A stretch of DNA of 41,528 nucleotides from the NCBI GenBank assembly GCA_013298775.1, contig JAAFIV010000040.1:1-41528 (forward strand). The letters are read 5' to 3'. This document shows positions 17,762 to 24,744 of this stretch, piece by piece. The notes beneath the pieces were generated by a model that saw nothing but the letters and a program-made list of their open reading frames with translations, ran no database searches and was not told the DNA's origin. Position numbers and translations under genes: made by a program. This stretch comes from Ignavibacteria bacterium. Lineage in GTDB: Bacteria; Bacteroidota; Ignavibacteria; Kapaibacteriales; UBA4661. The first letter of the stretch is position 1. Every line of letters starts with the position of its first letter.

Positions 17762-17871
17762 CCCTCACCCAACCCTCTCCCAAAAGGAGAGGGCTTCAGA
17801 GCGAGCTTTCGACAAACCCTCGCCCTTTGGGAGAGGGTCGCTCGCAAGAGCGGGGTGAGGGCAGTACACGT
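17762..17871. repeat. Palindromic repeat B, copy 1
   Basis: The element begins CCTCACCCAACCCTCTCCC and ends GCGGGGTGAGGGC, so its ends are near-complementary. Inside, GGAGAGGGCTTCAGAGCGAG and CCCTTTGGGAGAGGGTCGCT give further pairing. It is about 110 bases long and shared, with small differences, with 26.6, 27.4 and 28.6 kb. Confidence 0.9.
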
Positions 17872-17906
17872 GCTGCGTAAGGTTAGTTGGGAATGTAAAC
17901 ACAGAA

Positions 17907-17953
17907 CAAAAAAATCCGCTCTGCGTGGCAAATATACACACACGGAGCGGATT
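17907..17953 (-). terminator. Intrinsic terminator of the coiled-coil lipoprotein gene
   Basis: AATCCGCTC (17913-17921) pairs with GAGCGGATT (17945-17953); partial pairing continues inward (GCGTG with CACAC). On the minus strand the stem ends in GAGCGGATTTTTTTG, a classic T tract. It lies about 46 bases beyond the lipoprotein stop codon. Confidence 0.8.
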
Positions 17954-17999
17954 GTAACGATTTTTTATGCGTCAGGCAGCCTGAAAATTCACCTTCGCA

Positions 18000-18866
18000 T
18001 TATTCGGTCATCACCACCAAATATTTCGCATTTTTCCAGAAGGCTTTTTCATCTTTAATTTTCAATAAACACTCTGCATCGCCCGCCGGAACAAGCTCGA
18101 AGGTGTCTGCGTCGTGGTTGGAGACAAGCGAGGTGCGCTCTTTTGCTGACGCAATTTTCAGTTCTTTGAGCGACGAAATATCAATTTTCGTAAAGTCTTT
18201 CGTATCAAAGTTTTGCTTGACCGAAATGCGTCCGCCGAAGAAGAGAATTTGCCCTTGTTTGTCAATAATGCCTTTGGTCATAAGGTCGTCGCGCTTACCG
18301 ATAACGTAGTACGCGGAGTTCAATTCGCGCACTTTGCTGTTGATAATTTGGTCTTTTTCTGCCAGCTTCGTTTTCAAGGAATCAACCATTTTACGCGATG
18401 CCGTGAGCTGTTGGCGCAACGCGATAATTTCCTGCTGTTGCTCGCCAATGAGCTGCGTGAGCGAGTCTGCTTTTGCCGAAACGCTGGCAAGTTTTTTCTC
18501 GGTTGCGGCGAGTTTGTTTTTCAACTGACCAATTTCTTCGGCTTGTTTGCGAATCATTGCCGTTTTTTCGTTCATTTTGCGGGCAATATCTTCCATGCGT
18601 TTGCGGAAGTCCACCGAAGATTCGCCGCGCTCTGGTCCGAGCGTTTTGACGATACCTTCTTCGGCTTCCAATGCCGAGAGAACGCTCATCATTTCATCAA
18701 CTTGGCGCAAGGTCTGTTGGTAGAGGCTGTCGGTGCGTGTTTTTTCTGCGAGAATGTTCGATTTCTCGGCTTGCACTTGATTCATAACTTCTTCTTGACC
18801 GCCGCATTTTGTACAACCCACGATTGCGACCGCCAGAAGTGCGAGGAGAATGCTTGAAAGGCGCAT
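18000..18866 (-). CDS. Coiled-coil lipoprotein
   Basis: 288 residues from the ATG at 18866. The signal is typical of a lipoprotein (MRLSSILLALLAVAIVGC, lipid on Cys18). In-frame sequence upstream of this ATG encodes an unlikely Pro/Asn-rich leader, so the internal start is preferred. Residues about 25-185 form an extended coiled coil with long heptad runs (KLAATEKKLASVSAKADSL, EIIALRQQLTASRKMVDSL). A compact C-terminal domain follows, rich in Lys and Asp (FFGGRISVKQNFDTKDFTKI, EKAFWKNAKYLVV). Proteins of this build are common in Bacteroidota and may tether envelope layers or scaffold complexes, but no specific role is known. It has its own terminator; a 141-base inverted-repeat element lies just upstream. 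Confidence 0.8.
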   Translation of the reverse strand: MRLSSILLALLAVAIVGCTKCGGQEEVMNQVQAEKSNILAEKTRTDSLYQQTLRQVDEMMSVLSALEAEEGIVKTLGPERGESSVDFRKRMEDIARKMNEKTAMIRKQAEEIGQLKNKLAATEKKLASVSAKADSLTQLIGEQQQEIIALRQQLTASRKMVDSLKTKLAEKDQIINSKVRELNSAYYVIGKRDDLMTKGIIDKQGQILFFGGRISVKQNFDTKDFTKIDISSLKELKIASAKERTSLVSNHDADTFELVPAGDAECLLKIKDEKAFWKNAKYLVVMTE

Positions 18867-18940
18867 AAATACTTGAGGGATTATGTGAAACAAGAAATTT
18901 TGTCTTTGATTATCTGTGATGCTGAAATGTACCGAACTGA

Positions 18941-19081
18941 ACTGGGATTGTATTGGATGTGTGGGATTACTGGGATTTTGAGGATTTTTTCGCAAAACTC
19001 TTTCGCTCAATATACTCAACGTATTGTGAATTCAAGACATCAAGAATCCCAGTAATCCCAAGAATCTCACAAAATCCCAGT
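18941..19081. repeat. Palindromic repeat D, copy 1
   Basis: Arms at 18941-18977 and 19045-19081 begin with ACTGGGATT and share the 16-base core TGGGATTACTGGGATT in inverted orientation; the 12 bases between these blocks differ. The loop is about 67 bases. It lies just beyond the end of the TMTC-like gene, and a second copy lies just upstream of the same gene. Confidence 0.9.
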
Positions 19082-19092
19082 CGAAGTGATTT

Positions 19093-21036
19093 TTAATCTC
19101 TGTTAGCGTTTCCCAGTGCATCACGCTTTTTCAAGCACACGGCGAGGTTTGACCGCGCCCGTGCAAGATTCGGATTGAGTGCGAGTGCTTTTTCCAAATA
19201 TACAATCGCGGAATCTATACGATTTTGTTGTGCAAACATCGCGCCAAGATTTGACAGCGTGGAATCCGTTGGCAATATTTGTGCAGATTCTGCCATCAGC
19301 AAAAGCGCATTATTACTCGCTTCGGGCGTATTTTGACTAAAAAATATCCGACTTTGCACCGAAAGCGCGTTTGCGAGATTTTTTTGATACACCGCATTGT
19401 TCGGATTCAATCGCAACGCCGCACGAAAATACGCAATCGCTGAATCATAGCGACGTTCCGCCGCAAAAATATTCCCAATGCCATTCACCAAACTTGGCGC
19501 AATAGTAGGATTGATGCGGAGTCCAGCGCGGAATTGCTCTTCGGCTGCGTGAATATTCTTTCTTGCATCAAATTGAGACGCTCTGTCTTGTGTCGCTGTG
19601 CCGCTTTTTTGCAACAGCAATCCACCGTACATTCGGCGTAGGTGGATACTGTTTGGAGTGTTCTCCACATCGGCGCGGAGCAGTGTTTCCGTGCTTTTCC
19701 AGTCTGCTGCACGGGCAAATGCTTTTATTGAATAAATACCGCCAAATGCCACGAGCGCGAGCATCACCACAACACGCCGCTCCTTCGGCAAACGCTCGTG
19801 CAGCAACGCCGCAGCAACGCCCAGCGCAAGCATCGCAAAGAGCGACGGCGTAAATAAAAATCGTTCGCCTAGCAAACCGCCCGCATAGACGAAGTAATTG
19901 GACGCAATCGCTAAGGTGCTGCACCACGCCAGAGCGCATAAACCCACGATATTTTTCCGCACAGCAAGCAAATACGCGCCTCCCACGAGCAGATTCCCCA
20001 AAACAAAGAGAGACGCAAGTGCGGAAAAATCTGACCAATCCGTAAGCGGGATTTCATTGTAGGTGTAGCCAGTCGAAAGCGTTACGGGAAAAAGCGATTT
20101 AAGCAAATACAAGCCCATAATTCTGGTCGCAGTAGCGGTGCGCTCGGCAAAGCTCGCATTAGCAAAAGGATTATTCAGCGTGTCGTAGTACAGTTTATCC
20201 TCCACGCGCCCAATGATGCCAAACCAAAGTGCTAAATAGCCCAAAGCCAAGATGACAAGCGGCGTACAGGCGATAGAGAGACGTTTCCAATCAAGTGTTT
20301 TTTCGCTCACATTTCCATTCCACCGATGCCCATACCACCACAGCGCGAGCGGAAAAACGGGCAAAAACGTAACGGCACTTTCTTTGGAAAGCAAGGCGAA
20401 AACAAAACTCAGAGACGAGAAAAGAAGCTGCTTTCCGCTCGCAGTGTCGTAATATTTCAGCGCAAAAAGCAACGAAAGTGCGAGGAAAAGCAAAGCGAAA
20501 ATTTCATCGCGGCTTTTGATATTGGCAACAACTTCGGTGTGTATCGGATGTGCAATAAAGAGAAAGGAAATCACAAAAGGAAGAATTGTCCACGTGTAAT
20601 TGTGCTTGCGCGAGGAATCAATGTGCGTGAGCAGCAAACGCCGCAACAAAAACAGCACAATCGCCCCCACAAGCGCGTAGAACAACACGTTCAGGGTATG
20701 GCTAACAGCAGGATTTTTCTGAAAAAACTGATACTCCATCGCAAAGCTGATAAACGATAACGGACGGTACGTGCGGCGTGTTTCCGTGCGCCCTTCCGCC
20801 TCGTCTAGCCCGCGAAAACTATCGCCCGTGAGCAGTTCGGGAATGCCCGCAAAGCCCTTCTTGACGATGCTGTGTCCTAAAATCACCATGCCATCGTCCG
20901 CAGCGTAGTCGAACGAGATAGTGTGCGCATAGAGCAAAAAGGCAAAAGCCGCAATCACAATGGCTTGTAGCCTTGTGTTTGCGGCAAAACTGGGCTTTGT
21001 ATTGACGGGTGTTTTCGGTGCTGTTTTTTTTGCCAT
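19093..21036 (-). CDS. TMTC-like membrane glycosyltransferase with TPR tail
   Basis: 647 residues. The first about 430 residues are a polytopic membrane domain with roughly ten spans. After the first span comes the acidic luminal motif DYAADDGMVI, followed by TYRPLSFISFAMEY and HTLNVLFYALVG. That order is typical of the GT-C fold TMTC/DUF1736 proteins, O-mannosyl-transferase candidates that use lipid-linked mannose. Residues about 480-645 are tetratricopeptide repeats (AEEQFRAGLRINPTIAPSLV, SAIAYFRAALRLNPNNAVYQ, SAIVYLEKALALNPNLARAR), probably periplasmic. It acts in the cytoplasmic membrane; acceptor and sugar are not proven. The gene is bracketed by two copies of repeat D and lies downstream of manC on the same strand, which suggests a GDP-mannose-derived donor. 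Start at the ATG at 21036. Confidence 0.8.
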   Translation of the reverse strand: MAKKTAPKTPVNTKPSFAANTRLQAIVIAAFAFLLYAHTISFDYAADDGMVILGHSIVKKGFAGIPELLTGDSFRGLDEAEGRTETRRTYRPLSFISFAMEYQFFQKNPAVSHTLNVLFYALVGAIVLFLLRRLLLTHIDSSRKHNYTWTILPFVISFLFIAHPIHTEVVANIKSRDEIFALLFLALSLLFALKYYDTASGKQLLFSSLSFVFALLSKESAVTFLPVFPLALWWYGHRWNGNVSEKTLDWKRLSIACTPLVILALGYLALWFGIIGRVEDKLYYDTLNNPFANASFAERTATATRIMGLYLLKSLFPVTLSTGYTYNEIPLTDWSDFSALASLFVLGNLLVGGAYLLAVRKNIVGLCALAWCSTLAIASNYFVYAGGLLGERFLFTPSLFAMLALGVAAALLHERLPKERRVVVMLALVAFGGIYSIKAFARAADWKSTETLLRADVENTPNSIHLRRMYGGLLLQKSGTATQDRASQFDARKNIHAAEEQFRAGLRINPTIAPSLVNGIGNIFAAERRYDSAIAYFRAALRLNPNNAVYQKNLANALSVQSRIFFSQNTPEASNNALLLMAESAQILPTDSTLSNLGAMFAQQNRIDSAIVYLEKALALNPNLARARSNLAVCLKKRDALGNANRD

Positions 21037-21082
21037 GAAAGCCTTCTGTATTATCTGGGAACTTCAGAAATGTTTGTACTCA

Positions 21083-21199
21083 TCTGGGATTTCGTAGGAT
21101 TTTTGGGATTACTGGGATAAATATCTCCTTCAATTCAAGTCAAACTCTTCAAAAATACACACAATCCCAGTAATCCAAAGAATCCCAAAAAATCCCAGT
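21083..21199. repeat. Palindromic repeat D, copy 2
   Basis: Left arm 21083-21118 contains CTGGGATTTCGTAGGATTTT and GGGATTACTGGGAT; the right arm 21164-21199 is its near complement (ATCCCAGTAATCC, then AATCCCAGT). It lies between the TMTC-like gene and manC. Confidence 0.9.
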
Positions 21200-21214
21200 C
21201 CAGTAAATGTCATC

Positions 21215-22336
21215 TCAGACAAATTTCTCACCACTCTGCTCACGCAACGCCGTTACCACCTTGCGAACATCCTGCACACGGTCTTTCGGACAAACCAAGA
21301 TTCCATCGGCAGTTGCGACAATAACGAGATTTTCAATGCCAATCGCCGCCACCGAAAGCGTCTCTTCGCCAACGTTATTCATCACGATACAATTTTTGCT
21401 ATCCATGAGCAAACTGCCGCCAACGTTGATATTTCCTGCTTCGTCGGGCGCATAGACACGCTCGAGCGCGTCCCACGAGCCAACGTCGTCCCAGCCGAAA
21501 TCGCCGCGCACAACCGCGACGTGATGCGCACGTTCCATCAAGCCGTAATCAATCGAAATATCGGGCATTGCTTTGAAAATCTCTAACGTTCCAGAAGGCG
21601 CACCAATACTTGCCGTGCGGGTTTCCTCTGCCAGAACGCTGCGCATTTCCTTGATTTTCCAGCCAACTTCGGGTAAATGATGCTCCAAGCCGCTTACAAT
21701 CGTGTCGAGCCGCCAGAAAAACATCCCGCTATTCCAGAAAAAACGCCCTTGTCGGAGGAATTCTTCGGCGGTTTGCAAACTCGGTTTTTCGTGAAAACTC
21801 TCCACTGGAATTGCCTGTACATCGCTTGCCGTCTGCCCTTTGGCAATTTCAATATAGCCATACCCCGTCGCTGGACGCACGGGCTGAACGCCAAAGGTTA
21901 CGATATCGCCCGTCGTTTCAGCATGGCGGAGAGCCGCATCAACGCTGGTGCGGAAGCGTTCTGCATTTTCAATAAAATGGTCTGCCGTCAGCACCGCCAT
22001 CGAAATTTCCTGCACGGGCAAATGCGCATATCGCTCGGCAATGTACGCCGCACTGAGGGCGATACACGGCGCAGTATTGCGCTTCATTGGCTCGGCGATG
22101 ATGTTTTCTGGGGGAAGCATGGTCAGATTTTCCCGCATAATTACTTGCAATGCCTCGCTCGTGATAATGAACACATTTTCTGGCGCGACAAGCGGCGAAA
22201 TGCGCTCTATTGCTTCATCCAACATTGTTTTGTCGGGCGAGACGAGCTTCAAAAGTTGCTTTGGTTTCGTGCGACGAGAAAGGGGCCAGAAGCGTTCGCC
22301 AGAGCCGCCTGCCATGATAAGTGCTGTGCGTTGCAT
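21215..22336 (-). CDS. manC: Mannose-1-phosphate guanylyltransferase
   Basis: 373 residues, the length of a stand-alone nucleotidyltransferase without the C-terminal phosphomannose-isomerase domain found in bifunctional ManC/AlgA. The pyrophosphorylase signature is at the N-terminus: LIMAGGSGERFWPLSRRTKP with the catalytic Arg and the KQLLKL motif. Later blocks are ENIIAEPMKRNTAPCIALSA, FGVQPVRPATGYGYIE, FHEKPSLQTAEEFL, FFWNSGMFFWR and DYGLMERA...FGWDDVGSWDAL. It makes GDP-mannose from mannose-1-phosphate and GTP in the cytoplasm, for glycan or polysaccharide synthesis. The next gene downstream is the TMTC-like glycosyltransferase. The ATG at 22336 opens directly into the signature motif. Confidence 0.93.
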   Translation of the reverse strand: MQRTALIMAGGSGERFWPLSRRTKPKQLLKLVSPDKTMLDEAIERISPLVAPENVFIITSEALQVIMRENLTMLPPENIIAEPMKRNTAPCIALSAAYIAERYAHLPVQEISMAVLTADHFIENAERFRTSVDAALRHAETTGDIVTFGVQPVRPATGYGYIEIAKGQTASDVQAIPVESFHEKPSLQTAEEFLRQGRFFWNSGMFFWRLDTIVSGLEHHLPEVGWKIKEMRSVLAEETRTASIGAPSGTLEIFKAMPDISIDYGLMERAHHVAVVRGDFGWDDVGSWDALERVYAPDEAGNINVGGSLLMDSKNCIVMNNVGEETLSVAAIGIENLVIVATADGILVCPKDRVQDVRKVVTALREQSGEKFV

Positions 22337-22341
22337 AGTTG

Positions 22342-22405
22342 GGTACTTGGTTGCGTAGTTACTTAGTGCTTGGTTATTTGGTGCGTAGTTGCTTGGTCAT
22401 TTGTC
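22342..22405. repeat. Degenerate tandem repeats upstream of manC
   Basis: TTGGTTGCGTAGTTACTTAG and TTGGTGCGTAGTTGCTTGGT are two versions of a roughly 30-base unit. They sit within the 125-base gap between the manC start and the end of the DHH phosphoesterase gene and include no clear promoter. Confidence 0.5.
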
Positions 22406-22461
22406 AATGCTATGGCGTGTATTTATGCGGCTTCCACGCTTCAGCCTTCATATTTCATCCT

Positions 22462-23505
22462 TCATACTTTCTTCAGGTATTCTTTGGAAATACGGATAAT
22501 TTCCTGCACTGCTTCTGCCGCCGAGTGTGTTGTAGAGCGGCATCCAGCAGCATTGATGTGTCCGCCGCCGCCGAAGTGGGCAGCCATTTTGTTCACGGGA
22601 AGCGAGCCTTTTGAACGCAGCGACATCTTCACTTGGTCGGGCAGTTCCACCACCAACGCGCCCATTTCCACGCCTTGAATGCCAAGCGATTGCTCGACGA
22701 AACCTTCAATGTGGTCCACGTTTGTCTCTGTCGAACGCATCATTTCATGCGTTACAAGCATAATACAGAGTTTACCGTTGTGATAGGTTTGCATCGTGGC
22801 AAGCGTCGCGCCCAGCAACCGTGCGCGGTTCATCGGGTTTTGATTAAAAACATTGTCATACACCGTAAACGGCTCTACGCCAGCATCAAGAAACTCAGCA
22901 ATGATGCGGTGTACATCGCTATCGGTGCGCGGGAAACGGAAATTGCCCGTGTCAGTCATAATGCCCGTGTAGAGGGCTTCGGCAATGTTTTTTGTGAGAT
23001 ATTTCGAGCCTTCGCGGGTTTCCAGCACACGCACAAGGCGAAAAACTAACTCGGCGGTGGAGCAAGCATCGGTGTCAATGGCGTAGGCGTGGGCAAATTC
23101 CGCAGGTTCTTGGTGATGGTCTAGCACGGCTTTTCGTGCGGGCGAAGCCATAATGGCTGCTTCCATTCCGCGCATTCTTGCAGGGCTGTTGCCATCCAAA
23201 ACAAAGATAGTATCTACCTTTGCGAGCAGTTCCGTGTGGCGCGATTCTTCAAAAACCTGAATACTCGCACTCTCTGGCAAAAAGCGCAAATTCTCCGGCA
23301 CGTGGCTCGGATTCATGCACCACACCTTTGTTCCGCGCTGTTCGAGCAACAATTTCAAGCCAAGTTGCGAACCCAGCGAATCGCCATCGGAATTGATGTG
23401 CGTACAAATGCAGCATTCTTTGGATTCATCCACAATGCGGAGAAAGTCTTGCAAACCCGCATCAAAGCTGGGTATGTGTTGGAGAGGAGGAAAAGTAAAA
23501 TTCAT
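22462..23505 (-). CDS. nrnA: DHH-family phosphoesterase, NrnA type (oligoribonuclease/pAp phosphatase)
   Basis: 347 residues. The DHH domain fills about 25-215: CTHINSDGDSLGSQLGL (the first Asp cluster), FVLDGNSPARM, VLDHHQEPAEF and DTDACSTAELVFRLV, together the Mn-binding motifs. The DHHA1 domain follows and ends in the diagnostic FGGGGHINAAGCRS. NrnA enzymes degrade short RNA oligonucleotides and dephosphorylate 3'-phosphoadenosine 5'-phosphate in the cytoplasm, replacing Orn and CysQ in organisms that lack them. The length fits (320-350). It is in a run of minus-strand housekeeping genes, separated from ymdB by a copy of repeat A. No Shine-Dalgarno is seen before the ATG at 23505. Confidence 0.9.
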   Translation of the reverse strand: MNFTFPPLQHIPSFDAGLQDFLRIVDESKECCICTHINSDGDSLGSQLGLKLLLEQRGTKVWCMNPSHVPENLRFLPESASIQVFEESRHTELLAKVDTIFVLDGNSPARMRGMEAAIMASPARKAVLDHHQEPAEFAHAYAIDTDACSTAELVFRLVRVLETREGSKYLTKNIAEALYTGIMTDTGNFRFPRTDSDVHRIIAEFLDAGVEPFTVYDNVFNQNPMNRARLLGATLATMQTYHNGKLCIMLVTHEMMRSTETNVDHIEGFVEQSLGIQGVEMGALVVELPDQVKMSLRSKGSLPVNKMAAHFGGGGHINAAGCRSTTHSAAEAVQEIIRISKEYLKKV

Positions 23506-23582
23506 CGAAAGGAGTGAGTGTCGAAGTTGAAAAATTTGAATCGCAATAGAATCTTATCTCAAGTAAGTGTAATCCAATCTTC

Positions 23583-23654
23583 AGTGGCACAGACTGTCTG
23601 TGTTTCCTCCTGTAACCCTCACTAATGCTCACAGACAAGAATGTCTGTGCCACT
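23583..23654. repeat. Palindromic repeat A, copy 2 (short left arm)
   Basis: The right arm (23631-23654) is identical to the right arm of copy 1. The left arm reads AGTGGCACAGACTGTCTGT and lacks five bases (ATTCT) relative to copy 1, which removes its inner loop. It lies between ymdB and nrnA. Confidence 0.9.
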
Positions 23655-23700
23655 CTGAGAGAAGAAATTAAAGAGATGATTGAATACATCAAACACCGCC

Positions 23701-24501
23701 CTACACCACGCTCCGTTGCACGTCTGGCAGCATAAAGGCTTCGATAGAACGCGCTCTGCCGCTTTGTTCGTCAATCTGAACACACACGCCACTCACGCGG
23801 ATAAAACCCGTACCAAGCTCGTATTTATGCGCTGTTTGGAGTTGGAAGCGGCGCAGTGCCACATCAATACTCATTCCCAGCACCGATTCCGATGGACCCG
23901 TCATGCCGACATCCGTGATATACGCTGTGCCACGCGGCAAAATTTGCGCATCGTTGGTTTGCACGTGCGTATGCGTTCCCAGCATAGCACTGACGCGCCC
24001 GTCGGCGTAGTAGCCCATCGCAATTTTCTCGCCCGTCGCTTCGGCGTGGAAGTCGAGAAGGATGATATTTGTTTTGCGCCGAAGCTCATCCAGTGCGGCA
24101 TCCAGCGTTTTGAAGGGACAATCTATCGGCTGCATATAGGTTCTGCCTTGCACTTGCACCACACCGAGCGTGTAGCCATTGGCTATCTGCACAGTAGTAA
24201 TGCCGCTTCCAGGGTTTTCTGCTGGGTAATTGTGCGGACGCAGCACACGTGGATTTTGTGCCAACAGCGGACGCGATTTCCAATTTTCCCAAATATGATT
24301 GCCCGTCGTAATCACGTGAACACCAGCATTGAAGAGCATTCCAGCCTCTTTTTCGCTGAGTCCCTTGCCATCAACAATGTTTTCGCCATTTACCACAAAA
24401 CAGTGCGGTGAAAAACGTTCCATAAGGCTGGGAACAGCTTTCAGCAAGCCTTCCAAGCCGCTTTGCCCAACAACATCGCCGATAAACAAGAGTGTAATCA
24501 T
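23701..24501 (-). CDS. ymdB: YmdB-family metallophosphoesterase (TIGR00282)
   Basis: 266 residues, the usual length. The dinuclear metal site is conserved: LFIGDVVGQSGLEGL (first Asp), VVNGENIVDGKGLS (Asn-Glu-Asn), VHVITTGNHIWEN (Asn-His), LLDFHAEATGEK (His-Ala-Glu) and LGTHTHVQTNDAQILPRGTA (His-x-His). Family members hydrolyse 2',3'-cyclic nucleotides and, in Bacillus, influence biofilm and motility choice; the role outside Firmicutes is poorly known. The product is cytoplasmic. It is separated from aspS by two palindromic elements (24548-24730), so it is probably transcribed alone. Start at the ATG at 24501, which opens directly into the first metal motif; no ribosome-binding site is obvious. 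Confidence 0.92.
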   Translation of the reverse strand: MITLLFIGDVVGQSGLEGLLKAVPSLMERFSPHCFVVNGENIVDGKGLSEKEAGMLFNAGVHVITTGNHIWENWKSRPLLAQNPRVLRPHNYPAENPGSGITTVQIANGYTLGVVQVQGRTYMQPIDCPFKTLDAALDELRRKTNIILLDFHAEATGEKIAMGYYADGRVSAMLGTHTHVQTNDAQILPRGTAYITDVGMTGPSESVLGMSIDVALRRFQLQTAHKYELGTGFIRVSGVCVQIDEQSGRARSIEAFMLPDVQRSVV

Positions 24502-24547
24502 GAAGGAAAAGGAAAATATGAAAAATTTTATTCGTGAGGCTTTTTGG

Positions 24548-24679
24548 TGAGGCTCTGACTTCTTATACCGTTTTTACTGTATTTTGAATACTTTGATTTT
24601 AGCAAGGCAGCATGCTGCCTTGTTTCGGAGAATTGAAACTATTCATTTTACAATCGAAACGGTATTAGTCAGGGTCTCA
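24548..24679. repeat. Nested palindromic element with a 20-base perfect centre
   Basis: The outer arms GAGGCTCTGACT and AGTCAGGGTCTC are largely complementary. Inside them ATACCGTTT (24565-24573) pairs with AAACGGTAT (24657-24665), and the centre contains CAAGGCAGCATGCTGCCTTG, a 20-base perfect palindrome at about 24603-24622. No coding capacity is visible. It could be a small non-autonomous palindromic element or a terminator for aspS. Confidence 0.75.
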
Positions 24680-24730
24680 CTTTGGGTAATGCTTGTGTGC
24701 GAGTGAGAGCCTCACTGGGAAGTGAGACCC
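24672..24730. repeat. Second inverted repeat abutting the nested element
   Basis: GGGTCTCACTT (24672-24682) has its exact complement AAGTGAGACCC at 24720-24730. Between them GAGTGAGAGCCTCACT adds an inner stem. It overlaps the right end of the preceding element by a few bases and ends just before the aspS stop codon. Confidence 0.8.
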
Positions 24731-24744
24731 TCACACTGGAGCGA

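Noticed and set aside
17336-18058. 240-codon plus-strand frame over the MlaE start and repeat B
   Set aside because: It runs antisense through MlaE and through the palindrome and terminator; the predicted peptide is Arg/His/Cys-rich, as expected of a shadow.
23680-24411. 243-codon plus-strand frame opposite ymdB
   Set aside because: YmdB motifs are complete on the other strand; the antisense peptide is His/Arg-rich with no domain.
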